From DATDAH01 sp963792205 (GTDB taxonomy: Bacteria > Actinomycetota > Acidimicrobiia > Acidimicrobiales > DATDAH01), in NCBI GenBank assembly GCA_963792205.1, contig CAWBVI010000005.1, positions 1-64,000 on the forward strand: DNA of 64,000 nt. The letters are read 5' to 3'. Of the stretch, positions 51,224-61,200 are shown piece by piece. The position numbers and the translations under genes were made by a program. Below the pieces are notes generated by a model. That model was not told the origin of the DNA. It searched no databases and was given only the letters and a program-made list of their open reading frames with translations. Positions within the stretch are counted from its first letter, which is position 1. Each line of letters opens with the position of its first letter.

Positions 51224-52437
51224 CCGCCCCCGTCGGTCCCGGCGCCGCCGCTCGACCCTCGCGCCTGGCCCCCCTGGACGGCTACCGGGCGCTGGCGGCG
51301 ATGCTGGTCGTCGTCTGCCACGCCGTGCTCGGGTCCGGCGCGGTCAACACGGTGCCGACCCTGGACGCCAACCGAGCGAGCTTCTTCGGCGTCGCCATGT
51401 TCTTCGCGCTGTCCGGTTACCTGCTCTACGAGCCGATCGTCGGCGCCCACCTGGAGGGTCGGCCCCACCTACCCGCCGGGCGCTTCCTCTGGCGGCGCCT
51501 CCTGCGGATCATGCCCCTGTACTGGCTGGTGCTGACCGCCTACCTGCTGATCCTCGAGACGCCCGCCATCGGCAGCGTCGTGAACCACCTCAAGATGTAC
51601 CTGCTCCTGCAGATCTACGACTCCTCGCTCTACGCCAAGGGCATCCCGGCCGCGTGGACCCTGTGCGTCGACCTCACCTTCTACCTCGCGCTTCCCCTCC
51701 TCGCGATCGGCGCCCAGCGCCTGGGCCGGCGGTGGGGGTCGGACGCCGACGCGATGTTCCGGGCCCACGTGATCGTGGTCGCCGCGTTCTTCCTCCTCGG
51801 GCCCATCTGGCGCCTGGCCTGGGGCCTCAGCGGCGACGACCGGCTCGTGAACATCTGGCTCCCCGCCCAGGCGGACCTGTTCGCACTGGGCATGGCACTG
51901 GCCGTGGTGAACGCCGGGCGCCGCCACTCGCGCCGACCTGTCCCGTCCCCCGTCACCGCCCTGGCCCGCCGACCTGGTCTCTGCCTGATGGGGGCGGTCG
52001 CCGCCATCGCCGTCCTCGACCTCGTCGAGATCCCGCTGTCCCACGAATCGGTGGACGCCGGCCAGACCGCCACCCGGTACGCCGCCTACGTGACCGCCGG
52101 CGCCCTGCTCCTCGTCCCCATGGTGCTCGGCGATCGGCGCAACCGCCAGGCCCGGGTGCTGGGCAGCCGCCCCCTGCGGTGGCTCTCGGACGCGTCCTAC
52201 GGCCTGTACCTGTGGCACATGATCGTCCTGTTCAAGGTCCGCGAGTGGCTCGGGGGTCCGGGCGAGGTCGGGTTCTGGGAGCTGTTCCCGATCGGAGCGT
52301 TCATCGCTCTCAGCCTGGGAGCGTGCGGCTACGAGCTGGTGGAGAAGCCCCTGCGCCAGCTCCGTGACGGCCGCGCCCGCCCCCGGGCTCGCGTCGCCCG
52401 GCCAGCCGCCGACCGTGCGGTTGCGAGCCGCCAGTGA
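51220..52437 (+). CDS. Acyltransferase 3 family membrane protein (second)
   Basis: 405 residues, intact, paralogue of the preceding protein: APLDGYRALAAMLVVVCHAVLG, FFGVAMFFALSGYLLYEPIV, FLWRRLLRIMPLYWLVLTAYLLI, IPAAWTLCVDLTFYLALPLLAIG and RWLSDASYGLYLWHMIVLFKVREW. Ten or so membrane spans, Arg-rich C-terminus. Two tandem paralogues suggest either two acylation sites or a heteromer. GTG 51220 is in GTGA with the first enzyme; GTG of the AftD-like gene overlaps its own stop. Confidence 0.87.
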   Translation: MTAPVGPGAAARPSRLAPLDGYRALAAMLVVVCHAVLGSGAVNTVPTLDANRASFFGVAMFFALSGYLLYEPIVGAHLEGRPHLPAGRFLWRRLLRIMPLYWLVLTAYLLILETPAIGSVVNHLKMYLLLQIYDSSLYAKGIPAAWTLCVDLTFYLALPLLAIGAQRLGRRWGSDADAMFRAHVIVVAAFFLLGPIWRLAWGLSGDDRLVNIWLPAQADLFALGMALAVVNAGRRHSRRPVPSPVTALARRPGLCLMGAVAAIAVLDLVEIPLSHESVDAGQTATRYAAYVTAGALLLVPMVLGDRRNRQARVLGSRPLRWLSDASYGLYLWHMIVLFKVREWLGGPGEVGFWELFPIGAFIALSLGACGYELVEKPLRQLRDGRARPRARVARPAADRAVASRQ

Positions 52438-55400
52438 CCGACTCGATCCGGCCACGTGCCGAGGTCGGGAACCTCCGGGTGCTCGAGCCCGTCCGACAAC
52501 GTCCGGCCGTTGCGATCGGTGTCGGACTGGCGCTCGTCTCCCTGGCCACCACCCTCGTCAACGCCGCCGGCAACTACGTCGGCGACAACCGCTTCGAGCA
52601 GTACTGGGCCCCGGGCGGCCGCCTGCTGCGGGAGACCGCGCTGTGGGACGGGGGCCGAGGCCTCGGTCGCGTGGCCGAGGAGTTCTGGCCGTCCACCGTT
52701 CCGATCGCCCTGTTCCGGGCGATCGGGTGCTCACCCACGCTGGCCGAACGGCTGTGGCACGCGTCGCTGCTCACGCTGGCGGGCGTCGGGGTCCTTCTGG
52801 TGGTCCGCACGTTCGTCCCCCGGGTGGGCGCTCCCCACGCGCTCGCCGCCTTCGCCTACGCCTTCAACCCGTTCAGTGCCGTCTTCCTCCTGCCCAGCGT
52901 CCTGTTCTGGAACTACGTCATCGCCCCTTTTGTCGTGCTCGCCCTGCTTCGAGGCGTGGCGGAGCCACGATCGTGGCGATGGCCTGCCGTCCTCGCCCTG
53001 GTCGTGTTCTCGGCGGGCAACGCGGACCTGCCGGGCACCGTGTACGTCGTGGCCCTGCTCGTCCCGACGGCCTTCTACGTCGTGGCCGTCGAGCGCAGCG
53101 CCCGCTGGCGGGACGTCGGCGCCTTCCTCCTCAGGGGGGCGCTCCTGACCACCCTCTGCGCCGCCGCCGCCCTCACCAAGGCCTCGTTCGGCGCGGCGTC
53201 GCTCGAGGCCCGGCTGGCCGCGACGGAGCTGCCCCGCAGGGTGAACGTCACCTCCTCGTGGTCGGAGTCCTGGCGGGGCCTCGGCTTCTGGCTCACCTAC
53301 TTCGGTGACGCCGACGACCTCGGGCGCCTGCCGGGGGGCCGGTACTACTGGGAATCGATCCCGGGCGCCCTGATCACCTTCCTCGCCCCGGTGGGCGCCC
53401 TCGTCGCCGTGGCCTGGACCCGCTGGCGGCCCCGCTGGCTCTTCGTCGCCCTCGGCCTCACCAGCCTGGTCACGATGGTGGGCAGCTACCAGCCGGATGA
53501 CCCCCCTCCGCTCGGCCGGGCGATCCTCGCCGCCTTCGAGAACGTCTCCACCCTCGCCTCCCTCCGCAACACGTACAAGGCCGGGCCGGGCCTGGCCATG
53601 GCCACCGCCGTGCTCCTGGCGGTCCTCACCGTCACCCTGGCGAGGAGGGTGGGGCGGCGCTCGCCCTTGTGGTCCCGGATGCCCTACGTCGGCGCCGCCG
53701 TGGTCATCGCCGCCGCCGCCGGACCCTTCGTCAACGGTGGCCTCTACCCGGACCGGGCCCAGATGGAGGAGCTCCCCGGCTACTGGCAGGAGGCCCTCGA
53801 GTTCGTGGACGAGCAGCCGGGGGAGGGGCGGGTGCTGGTCCTGCCCGGGACGACCAAGACCGCGTACCGATGGGGCTGGCCGGGCGACGACATCTTCGAC
53901 GCCTTCCTGCGCCGGCACCCCAACGTGATCGCCAACGCCTTCCCGCTCAGCGAACCGTTGGTCGCCTCCGCCATCGATGCCCTCGACGACCAGGTGGCGG
54001 CGGGGACGATCGCACCCGGCACCGTCGCGTCGGTCGCCCGCCGCCTGGGCATCACCCAGGTCATCATCCGCAACGACCTCGACTGGGATCGCTCGGAGGT
54101 CGCCCGGCCCCAGGAGCTCGACCCCCTCCGCTCCGATCCGTCCCTGGTCCTGGCCGCCAGCTTCGGCGAGCGAGGGGAGAACGTCGTCGCCCCTGACGAC
54201 GACTCCGTCACGGCCCGCTTCGAGCAGGCCCTGCCTCCGGTCGAGGTCTACGACGTCACTGCCTCGACCGGTCCGGCCCTCGGTCGGGCCGCGCTGGCGC
54301 CGGCGATCGTCGCCGGCGACGGCTCCTCGATGGCCCAGATCGGCGCCCATGGGGCCGTGGAGGACGGCCGCCCGATCCGCTTCTCCGGTGAGGTGGACGG
54401 CGACGAGCTGGTCGATGCGCTCACCGCCGGAGCCCCGCTGGTGGTCACCGACAGCAACCGGCGGCGGGTGGTGCGCCTCCGCGGGGCCGTGCCCACCCGC
54501 TCCGAGACCCTCAGCGAGGGCCAGGAGCTCGACCAGGCGCCGGATGACCTCTGGGACCGGCCCGGGTCCCAGAGCGTGGCGACCTTCCACGACGCTCAGC
54601 GGATCAGCGCCACGGCCTCCGGGACCCGTCTCACCGGGTTCCAGCCGTGGCTCCGCCCGGCCAACGCCTTCGACGACGACCCCGCCACCATGTGGCTCAC
54701 CGGGGGGCTGGAGGATCCGGTGGGGAACCGCATCCGGGTCGACCTCGCCCGGCCGGTCGTGCTGTCCGGTGTCGACCTGGCGCCGTTCCGACCGAGCGAC
54801 GGCGGTCGTGCCGTGGCGGCGGCCCGGCTCCACTTCTCGAGCGGCGAGCCGGTGGAGGTGCCCCTCGACGCCGAGGCGACCACGCCGGTGACCTTCTCGC
54901 CGCGGGAGACCACCTTCGTCGAGGTGGAGGTGGCCGAGGTCACCCCGGCCGGTGAGGCGGCGGTCGGGTTCCGCGAGATCGACATCCCCGGTCTCGACCT
55001 CCGGGAGCACATCCGTGTCCCGGACGACCTCTTCCGCCGGGCCGACGAGGACACTGAACTCGCGGCGGCGCTGGCCGAGGTCCCCACGACCTACCTGTTC
55101 GAGCGCCTCATCGGGAGGGGCGAGCTCGCCGAGGAGCAGGCGCTCCGGCGCCAGTTCGCGATGCGACAGGCGGGCCCGGCCGACCTCAGCGGCACCCTCG
55201 CCCTCCACCCCGAGTTGAGCGACGAGCGCATCTCCGCCGTCCTGGCCGCCTTCGACGGCGACGACGTGGTGAGCTCGGGCTCGTCGCGCTTCGAGGGGGA
55301 GCTCGCCCACCGGGGCGAGCAGGCGACCGACGGGGACCCGACGACCGCCTGGGGCGTCCGGCCCGAGGAGGGCGAGGTGCTGACGGTCACCTTCCCGGCC

Positions 55401-56228
55401 CAGGAGGTGGCGGCGGTGCGGATCCGTGCCCTCAGCGAAGCGGCGACGTCCCTCGACAGCGTCGTCGTCACCGCCGGCGAACGTTCGGGCGAGGTCGAGC
55501 TCGAGGCCACCGGGTGCGACGGCGAAGGCTGCGCACGGACGGGCCAGTTCGAGCTCCCCGAGGCGCAGCGGGTCGGGCGCGTCGAGGTGCGGGTCGGCCG
55601 AACCGGCCCCGGCACGGACCAGCCCGTCCGCATCGCCGAGGTCGAGGTCGACGGCCCGGAAGGGACGGTGGTGGCGGGCACCCGCCGCGGCGACGCCTGC
55701 GCAGCCGGCCTGCTGGCCGTCGACGGCGAGGACGTCCCGCTGCGACTGGCTGCCGACGCCCGTGAGGAGCTCGTCGACGGGCAGTCCGTGCCCTTTCAGT
55801 CCTGCGAGCCCGTCGACCTCGGCGCCGGCGACCACGAGCTGCACTCCGAAGGCCCGTTCCTCGATCGGCTCGCGCTCGCCCTCGACCAGGACGACCTGAC
55901 CCCCGCCCGCGGCGTCGAGCCGACCGTGGAGGTGGTCGAGCGCACGCCCGATCGACTGCGCCTGGAGGTGGAGGCGGACGGACCGGCCTGGGTGGGAACG
56001 GGGCAGTCCTACGATCCCCGCTGGACGGCCACGGCCGACGGCACCGACCTCGGACCGCCCGTGCCCATCGACGGCCAGTCGTCCTGGATGGTCGAGTCCG
56101 GTGAGCACGAGATCGAGCTGGCGTTCCAGCCCGCCGGGCGGTACCGCTCGGCGCTGATCGTGACCATCCTCGCCGTGGCCCTCTGCGTTGGCCTGGCCTT
56201 GGCCCCGAGGCGGAGCACAGGCCCGTGA
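52434..56228 (+). CDS. AftD-like arabinofuranosyltransferase with two F5/8-type C domains (first)
   Basis: 1264 residues. N-terminal half: GT-C fold with about 11 membrane spans up to residue 450 (DUF3367-type), with GNYVGDNRFEQYWAPGGRLLRETALWDGG in the first loop (acidic D-x-R/E site) and AFAYAFNPFSAVFLLPS. After residue 460 a large extracytoplasmic part: GWPGDDIFDAFLRRHPNVIA (AftD-like), then two discoidin-like domains with AFDDDPATMWLTGG (about 741) and ATDGDPTTAWGVRP (about 962). One C-terminal span (about 1240). In mycobacteria AftD adds terminal arabinofuranose. Long family member, intact. Confidence 0.8.
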   Translation: MTDSIRPRAEVGNLRVLEPVRQRPAVAIGVGLALVSLATTLVNAAGNYVGDNRFEQYWAPGGRLLRETALWDGGRGLGRVAEEFWPSTVPIALFRAIGCSPTLAERLWHASLLTLAGVGVLLVVRTFVPRVGAPHALAAFAYAFNPFSAVFLLPSVLFWNYVIAPFVVLALLRGVAEPRSWRWPAVLALVVFSAGNADLPGTVYVVALLVPTAFYVVAVERSARWRDVGAFLLRGALLTTLCAAAALTKASFGAASLEARLAATELPRRVNVTSSWSESWRGLGFWLTYFGDADDLGRLPGGRYYWESIPGALITFLAPVGALVAVAWTRWRPRWLFVALGLTSLVTMVGSYQPDDPPPLGRAILAAFENVSTLASLRNTYKAGPGLAMATAVLLAVLTVTLARRVGRRSPLWSRMPYVGAAVVIAAAAGPFVNGGLYPDRAQMEELPGYWQEALEFVDEQPGEGRVLVLPGTTKTAYRWGWPGDDIFDAFLRRHPNVIANAFPLSEPLVASAIDALDDQVAAGTIAPGTVASVARRLGITQVIIRNDLDWDRSEVARPQELDPLRSDPSLVLAASFGERGENVVAPDDDSVTARFEQALPPVEVYDVTASTGPALGRAALAPAIVAGDGSSMAQIGAHGAVEDGRPIRFSGEVDGDELVDALTAGAPLVVTDSNRRRVVRLRGAVPTRSETLSEGQELDQAPDDLWDRPGSQSVATFHDAQRISATASGTRLTGFQPWLRPANAFDDDPATMWLTGGLEDPVGNRIRVDLARPVVLSGVDLAPFRPSDGGRAVAAARLHFSSGEPVEVPLDAEATTPVTFSPRETTFVEVEVAEVTPAGEAAVGFREIDIPGLDLREHIRVPDDLFRRADEDTELAAALAEVPTTYLFERLIGRGELAEEQALRRQFAMRQAGPADLSGTLALHPELSDERISAVLAAFDGDDVVSSGSSRFEGELAHRGEQATDGDPTTAWGVRPEEGEVLTVTFPAQEVAAVRIRALSEAATSLDSVVVTAGERSGEVELEATGCDGEGCARTGQFELPEAQRVGRVEVRVGRTGPGTDQPVRIAEVEVDGPEGTVVAGTRRGDACAAGLLAVDGEDVPLRLAADAREELVDGQSVPFQSCEPVDLGAGDHELHSEGPFLDRLALALDQDDLTPARGVEPTVEVVERTPDRLRLEVEADGPAWVGTGQSYDPRWTATADGTDLGPPVPIDGQSSWMVESGEHEIELAFQPAGRYRSALIVTILAVALCVGLALAPRRSTGP

Positions 56229-57496
56229 CCAGAGCTCTGGCCCGCGATCTCCTGCTGCTCGTCGCCGGCTTCCTGCTCGGGGGGTGGTTCGGGGCAGCCG
56301 TGGCCGCGCTCGGCGTCGTCGCCATCCGTCGGGCACCGGCTCTGGCCCCGTGGCTGCCCGCCGCCCTCCTCGGGCTTGCCGCGTTGGCCACGCTGGTCCC
56401 CGACGCCCCCGCCGAGGACAGCCTGCGGCACACCTTCGCCGACGATCGGCCGCTCGCCGCCGCCGCCGGCCTGGCGGCGGGGATCCTGCTGCTCGTGGCG
56501 CTGGTGGACACTGCGGTCACTCGCGCCGCCGCCTCGCCAGGTCCGACGACGGCCCCGGCCCCGTCGTCCCGGCTGGTCTTGGCCCGAACCTCCTCCCGCG
56601 CCCACGTCCAGGCGACGGCCGCGGCGGCCGTGGCGGCGACGGCGCTGCGCCTCGTCGTCGGCGGGCCCGTCCTCTCGGAGGCCGAGTCAGCCGCCGTCGC
56701 CGGGCTCCGGTCCGGTGACGGCTTCGCCCCGGACGTCCCCCCGATCGCCGTCGGTCTCGACGCCCTCGTCCCCGTCGGGGCGACCACGCTCACGGCCGTC
56801 GCGGCCGGCGGGCTGGTCGTGGCCGTGGGACGGCTCACCACCCGGCTCACGGACGCCCGGACCGGGGCCGTCGCGGCCGTCGCCGCCGCCGCCGTCCCGC
56901 TGACCTGGGCGTCGCCGCTGGCGATCACCTTCGGCCTTTCGGCCCTCGTCGCGGCGCTCGCCGTGCTGTCCCGCCGCGACGCCGGCACCGCCGCCGCCCT
57001 CGTCGCCGGCGTCCTCCTCGGCGTCGCCACCCTCAGCCGACCCGAGCTGGCCCTCGTCGCCGTCGCCACGCTGGCGTGGTGCGCGGTCCGACCGCGACCG
57101 CTGCCCGCGGGGCAGTTCGTCGTCGCCGTGGCGGCCGCGGCCGCCACGATCACCCCGTGGCTGATCCACGTCGAGCACCGGACGGGCACACCGGGGCTGA
57201 CCGCATCGACGGGCGACGCCATCCGGTCGATCGGCGAGCTCGGGGGCGGCGCCGTGCCGGAGCTCCTCACCGTCGTCACCATGGGTACCGCCAGCGCCGC
57301 CCTCGCCATCCGCCACCGGTGGTTCGCACGGCGGCTGGCCCAGCTCCTGCCACTCGTGGCCGGCGCCATCCTGGCGCTCGTCCTGCTGGGCGCCGACCCC
57401 GGCGTCCTCGCCCTGTACCCGGCCCTGCCCCTCGCTGCCCTGGCCCTCGCCGGCGTGGTCGTCCGCGAGCTCGATCAGCGGCCCTCCCGCCGGTGA
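56225..57496 (+). CDS. Polytopic GT-C-like membrane protein
   Basis: 423 residues, about ten hydrophobic spans: LLLLVAGFLLGGWFGAAVAALGVVAI, LLPVAALLVALVDTAVT-like N-terminal pairs, then ALRLVVGGPVLSEAESAAVAGLRSGDGFAPDVPP (large loop), ALRAALAVLS and LVAVATLAWCAVRP. SEAESAA and DVPPIAV are the best candidates for a GT-C catalytic loop, but the acidic motif is not clear. The C-terminus LDQRPSRR is cytoplasmic. GTGA overlaps on both sides place it between an AftD-like protein and the sulfotransferase-like protein. Possible glycosyltransferase; not certain. Confidence 0.6.
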   Translation: MTRALARDLLLLVAGFLLGGWFGAAVAALGVVAIRRAPALAPWLPAALLGLAALATLVPDAPAEDSLRHTFADDRPLAAAAGLAAGILLLVALVDTAVTRAAASPGPTTAPAPSSRLVLARTSSRAHVQATAAAAVAATALRLVVGGPVLSEAESAAVAGLRSGDGFAPDVPPIAVGLDALVPVGATTLTAVAAGGLVVAVGRLTTRLTDARTGAVAAVAAAAVPLTWASPLAITFGLSALVAALAVLSRRDAGTAAALVAGVLLGVATLSRPELALVAVATLAWCAVRPRPLPAGQFVVAVAAAAATITPWLIHVEHRTGTPGLTASTGDAIRSIGELGGGAVPELLTVVTMGTASAALAIRHRWFARRLAQLLPLVAGAILALVLLGADPGVLALYPALPLAALALAGVVVRELDQRPSRR

Positions 57497-58218
57497 CGGC
57501 CATCCGCCACGGCGTCCGACGCGGCGTCCGACGCGTCTACGAGGCGCTCGGCGACCACCCGGCGGCCCTTCCGATCCTGCTGGCCCTCACCCCGGAGTCG
57601 GTGCGCTCTCGATGGGTGACGCGGGACACCGACCTGGTCGTCGAGGGATTCCCCCGGTCCGGCAACACCTACGCCGCCCTCGGAATCGCGTCGGCCCAAC
57701 CACGACCGGTGCGGATCGTCAGCCACGCCCACGTACCGGCACAGGTGAGGAGGGCCGTGGCCCTCGAGGTGCCGACCGTCGTCGCCGTCCGGGACCCCGC
57801 CGACGCCACCTGCTCGATGGCCGTGGCCGACCCGCACCACCGCGTCCGTGACCTCCTGCGCTACTGGATCCACTACCACGAGCAGGTCCTCGAGCTCGAG
57901 CACGGCGTGGTGGTCGCCTCGTTCGCGGACATCACCGGGCAGCTCGGCGCAGTCGTCGATGCCGTGAACCGGCGCTTCGCAACCGAGCTCGAACCGGTGG
58001 GGGACGACCGCGCCACCCGTGATCGGATCTTTGCCGCCATCGAGAGCAAACAGCGCGCCGTCCACGGCGATGCCCGGTACCACGAGGCCGTCCCCCTGCC
58101 CGACCCACGGCGATCGGGCGAGGTGGCGCGACGGCGGGCCGAGCTGGACGCCACGGTGACCCCGGCGACGCTCAACCGGGCCCGGGCGCTGCACCACCGG
58201 CTCGTCGACGGCTCATGA
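57493..58218 (+). CDS. Sulfotransferase-like P-loop protein
   Basis: 241 residues. TDLVVEGFPRSGNTYAALGIASAQ contains the 5'-phosphosulfate-binding-like loop (FPRSGNT, the 'PRSGTT' motif of Stf0-type and other sulfotransferases). VVAVRDPADATCSMAVADP provides the RDP 3'-phosphate-binding motif with Ser. RDLLRYWIHYHEQVLELEHGVVVASFADIT continues the fold. It is soluble. GTG 57493 in GTGA, stop in ATGA with the second AftD-like gene. Acts presumably on the envelope glycan or lipid; donor PAPS is inferred, no cys operon nearby. Confidence 0.75.
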   Translation: MTAIRHGVRRGVRRVYEALGDHPAALPILLALTPESVRSRWVTRDTDLVVEGFPRSGNTYAALGIASAQPRPVRIVSHAHVPAQVRRAVALEVPTVVAVRDPADATCSMAVADPHHRVRDLLRYWIHYHEQVLELEHGVVVASFADITGQLGAVVDAVNRRFATELEPVGDDRATRDRIFAAIESKQRAVHGDARYHEAVPLPDPRRSGEVARRRAELDATVTPATLNRARALHHRLVDGS

Positions 58219-61200
58219 GGCGCCTGGCCCGCGTCGCTCCCGAGCTGATCGTGGGCGCGACCCTCGTCGCCGTCGTCCTGCTCCAGGAGCCCGGTCGCAT
58301 CATCCGCGACACGAAGCTGCAGTTGGCCCTCGACCCGGGCGGCCTCCTCACCACGGGACTCCACCTGTGGGATCCCACGACCGCATTCGGCCACGTGCCC
58401 AACCAGGCCGCCGGCTACCTGTTCCCGATCGCGCCCTGTTCGCGCTGGGGGAGGCCGTCGGGCTGCCGGCCTGGGCCGTGCAGCGGCTCTGGATCGGCGC
58501 GCTGCTCGTCGCGGCGTACGCCGGCACGGTGCTGTTGGCCCGCGAGCTGGGCGTCGGCTCCCGGTTCTCTCGCAGCGTCGGCGGTCTCGCCTACGCCCTG
58601 TCGCCGGCCGCGCTCAGCATCGTGGGCTACCAGTCGGGGGCGACGACGGGGTTCGCCCTCCTCCCGCTGGCGCTCTGGCCGCTGGTCCGGGGCAGCGAGC
58701 AAGGCTCGCCGCGCCGGGCGGCGGCGGCGTCAGTGCTCGTGGTCGTCGCCATGGGTGGGGCCAACGCTGCCTCGGTGGTGGCGGTGCTCGTGCTCCCGGC
58801 CCTCTGGCTGATCACTCGCCCCCCCGGTCCGCGACGGCGGGCCCTCCTGGGTTGGTGGACCGGCGGTCTCGCCCTGGCCACGCTCTGGTGGACCGGCCCG
58901 CTCGTGCTCCAGGGGCGGTTCGGCTTCGACTTCGCCGCGGTCACCGAGTCCTCGGCGCTGACCACGAGCACGACCTCGATGGCCGAGGTGCTGCGAGGCG
59001 CCGGGACGTGGACCTCCTACCTCGTCGTCAACGGGCGGCCGTGGGTGCCCGCAGGATGGAGCATCGCGACCGACGAGCTGGCCATCCTCGGGGGCATCGC
59101 CGTCACCGCCCTCGGCCTGTTCGGGCTCGCCCGGCGGGACCTGCCCGACCGCCTGCCCTTCGTGCTCGCCCTCCTCTTCGGCGCGGGGGTGATGGCCGCC
59201 GGCTGGGTCGGGCCGTTCGACGGCCCGCTGGCGGAGACCGTCCGGGATCTCCTCGACGGGCCCGGTGCCCCGCTGCGCAACATCCACAAGTTCGCCCCGC
59301 TGGTCGGCCTGCCCGTTGCGCTGGGGGCGGCCCACGGGCTGCACGTGGCGACCCGCTGGTCACCACCTCTCGGCGACGGGCCGAGCTCCGTCTGGCGCGC
59401 CGGAGTGGCGACCGTGGCCCTCGCCGCGGTCGTGGTCGGTGCCCTCCCGCTGGCGACCGGCCGCCTCCCCCTGAGCGGTTCGTTCGAGGAGGTCCCCGAC
59501 CACTGGAAGGAGGCGACGGCGTGGCTCGACGCTCACGACGAGGGCACCCGCACCCTGGTGCTCCCCGCCGCCAGCTTCGGCGAGTACCAGTGGGGCCGAC
59601 CCTTCGACGAACCGTTGGGCGCGCTCGGCGACGGTGACTGGGTCGTGCGCAACCTCGCCCCCCTGGGCGCCCCTGGTTCAACCCGGCTGCTCGACACCGT
59701 CGAGGAGGTCCTCGTGACGGGACGGCCGTCGGCGGGCCTCTCCTCGATCCTCGCCCGAGCGGGCATCGGCCACGTCTTGGTCCGCAACGACCTCGATCCT
59801 GGACACGCCACCGCACCACCCCCGGCCGTGGTCCGCCACGTCCTTGAAGGGTCGCCCGGCCTTCAACCAGTCGCCAGCTTCGGCGCTCCCGCTCCCGTCG
59901 AGCTGCCGGCCCGCCGCCGCGTCTCCGAACCCGACCCGGAAGAACCGCTCGCCCCCGTGGAGATCTACGCGGTCACGGGGACGGAGGCGGTGGCGGTCGC
60001 CTACCCCGCGGCAGAGCGCTTGGAGGTCACGGGCGTCCCGGAGTCGTTGGTGACGGTGGCTGCTTCGGTGCCGGTCGAGGGTCGGGCCCTGATCGCGGTC
60101 GACGACCTGGTCCCCGAGCTCCACTCGGCACCCGGGCAGGCGATCGTCACCGACGGGACGCAGCGCCGGGACGTCACCTACGGCCGCGTCCACGACCGCG
60201 AGTCCTACGTGCTGACCGAGCACGAGGATGCCCCTGGCACCAGCCGGGCGGCGGAGACCACGATCCGCCCTGGCGAGGCCGCCACGGTGGCCGAGTACCC
60301 GGGTATCGAGGCGCTGCGCGCCTCCAGCTACGCCGAGGGGACACGGCGATGGCCCGAGACGGGCCCGTTCGCGGCGCTTGACGGCGATCCGGCGACGAGC
60401 TGGCGAGTGAGCTCGGGCCAGCCGGCGGTGGGCCAGTGGATCGAGGTCACCTTCGAGGAGCCGCACACCCTGGACGACCTGGTGATCCAGCTGCCCACCG
60501 TCCGCCTCGGGCGGATGCGGGTGACGGCGTTCACGGTCACCACCGACGACGGCAGCACCGAGGTCGAGGTCGCCGGGCCCGGGGACCGTCGCCGCGTCGA
60601 CCTGCCCGACGGCGAGACCCGCCGATTGCGCGTCACCATGACCGCCGTCGCCGGTCGGGCGGTGCTCGAGACGGCGGGGATCGCCGAGATCGACCTGCCC
60701 GCCTTCACGCCCGAACGCACGCTGCGGGTCCCCGGGGTGGAGGCAGCGACGGGCGCCGTCCTCGAGAGGAACCGCGCCGACGCCTACGACCTGTCCCGCA
60801 CCGACGAGGAGACGGGCATCCATCGGACCCTCGAGCTCGATGACTCGACGGTGCAGGTCCGGGGCACGGCGACGGGCCGGCCGAGCCCCGCCCTGCTCGG
60901 CGCGCTGGCCGACCGGCTCACCGGCGCCGACCTGGTCGCCTCTGCCTCCTCCGTGTGGGGCGATCTCCCCGAGTACGGGGCCTGGTGGGCGGCCGACGGC
61001 GATCCGACCACGGCGTGGCTCTCGGACCCCGCCAACCGGTCGCCCGGGCTGACGATGACCGCCGACCGTGATCGGACCCTCGACGGCATCGCCCTCACCC
61101 CGGCGCCGGCGAGCCGACCGATCGACGTCGTCGAGGTCGAGGTGGGCGGCGTCGAGCGCAGGCTCGAGGTCGTCGAAGGGGTCGCCCGGTTCCCGACCAC

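Noticed and set aside
52731..56336. 1201-codon minus-strand frame opposite the first AftD-like gene
   Set aside because: Antisense shadow with no motif and low-complexity G/E/R composition.
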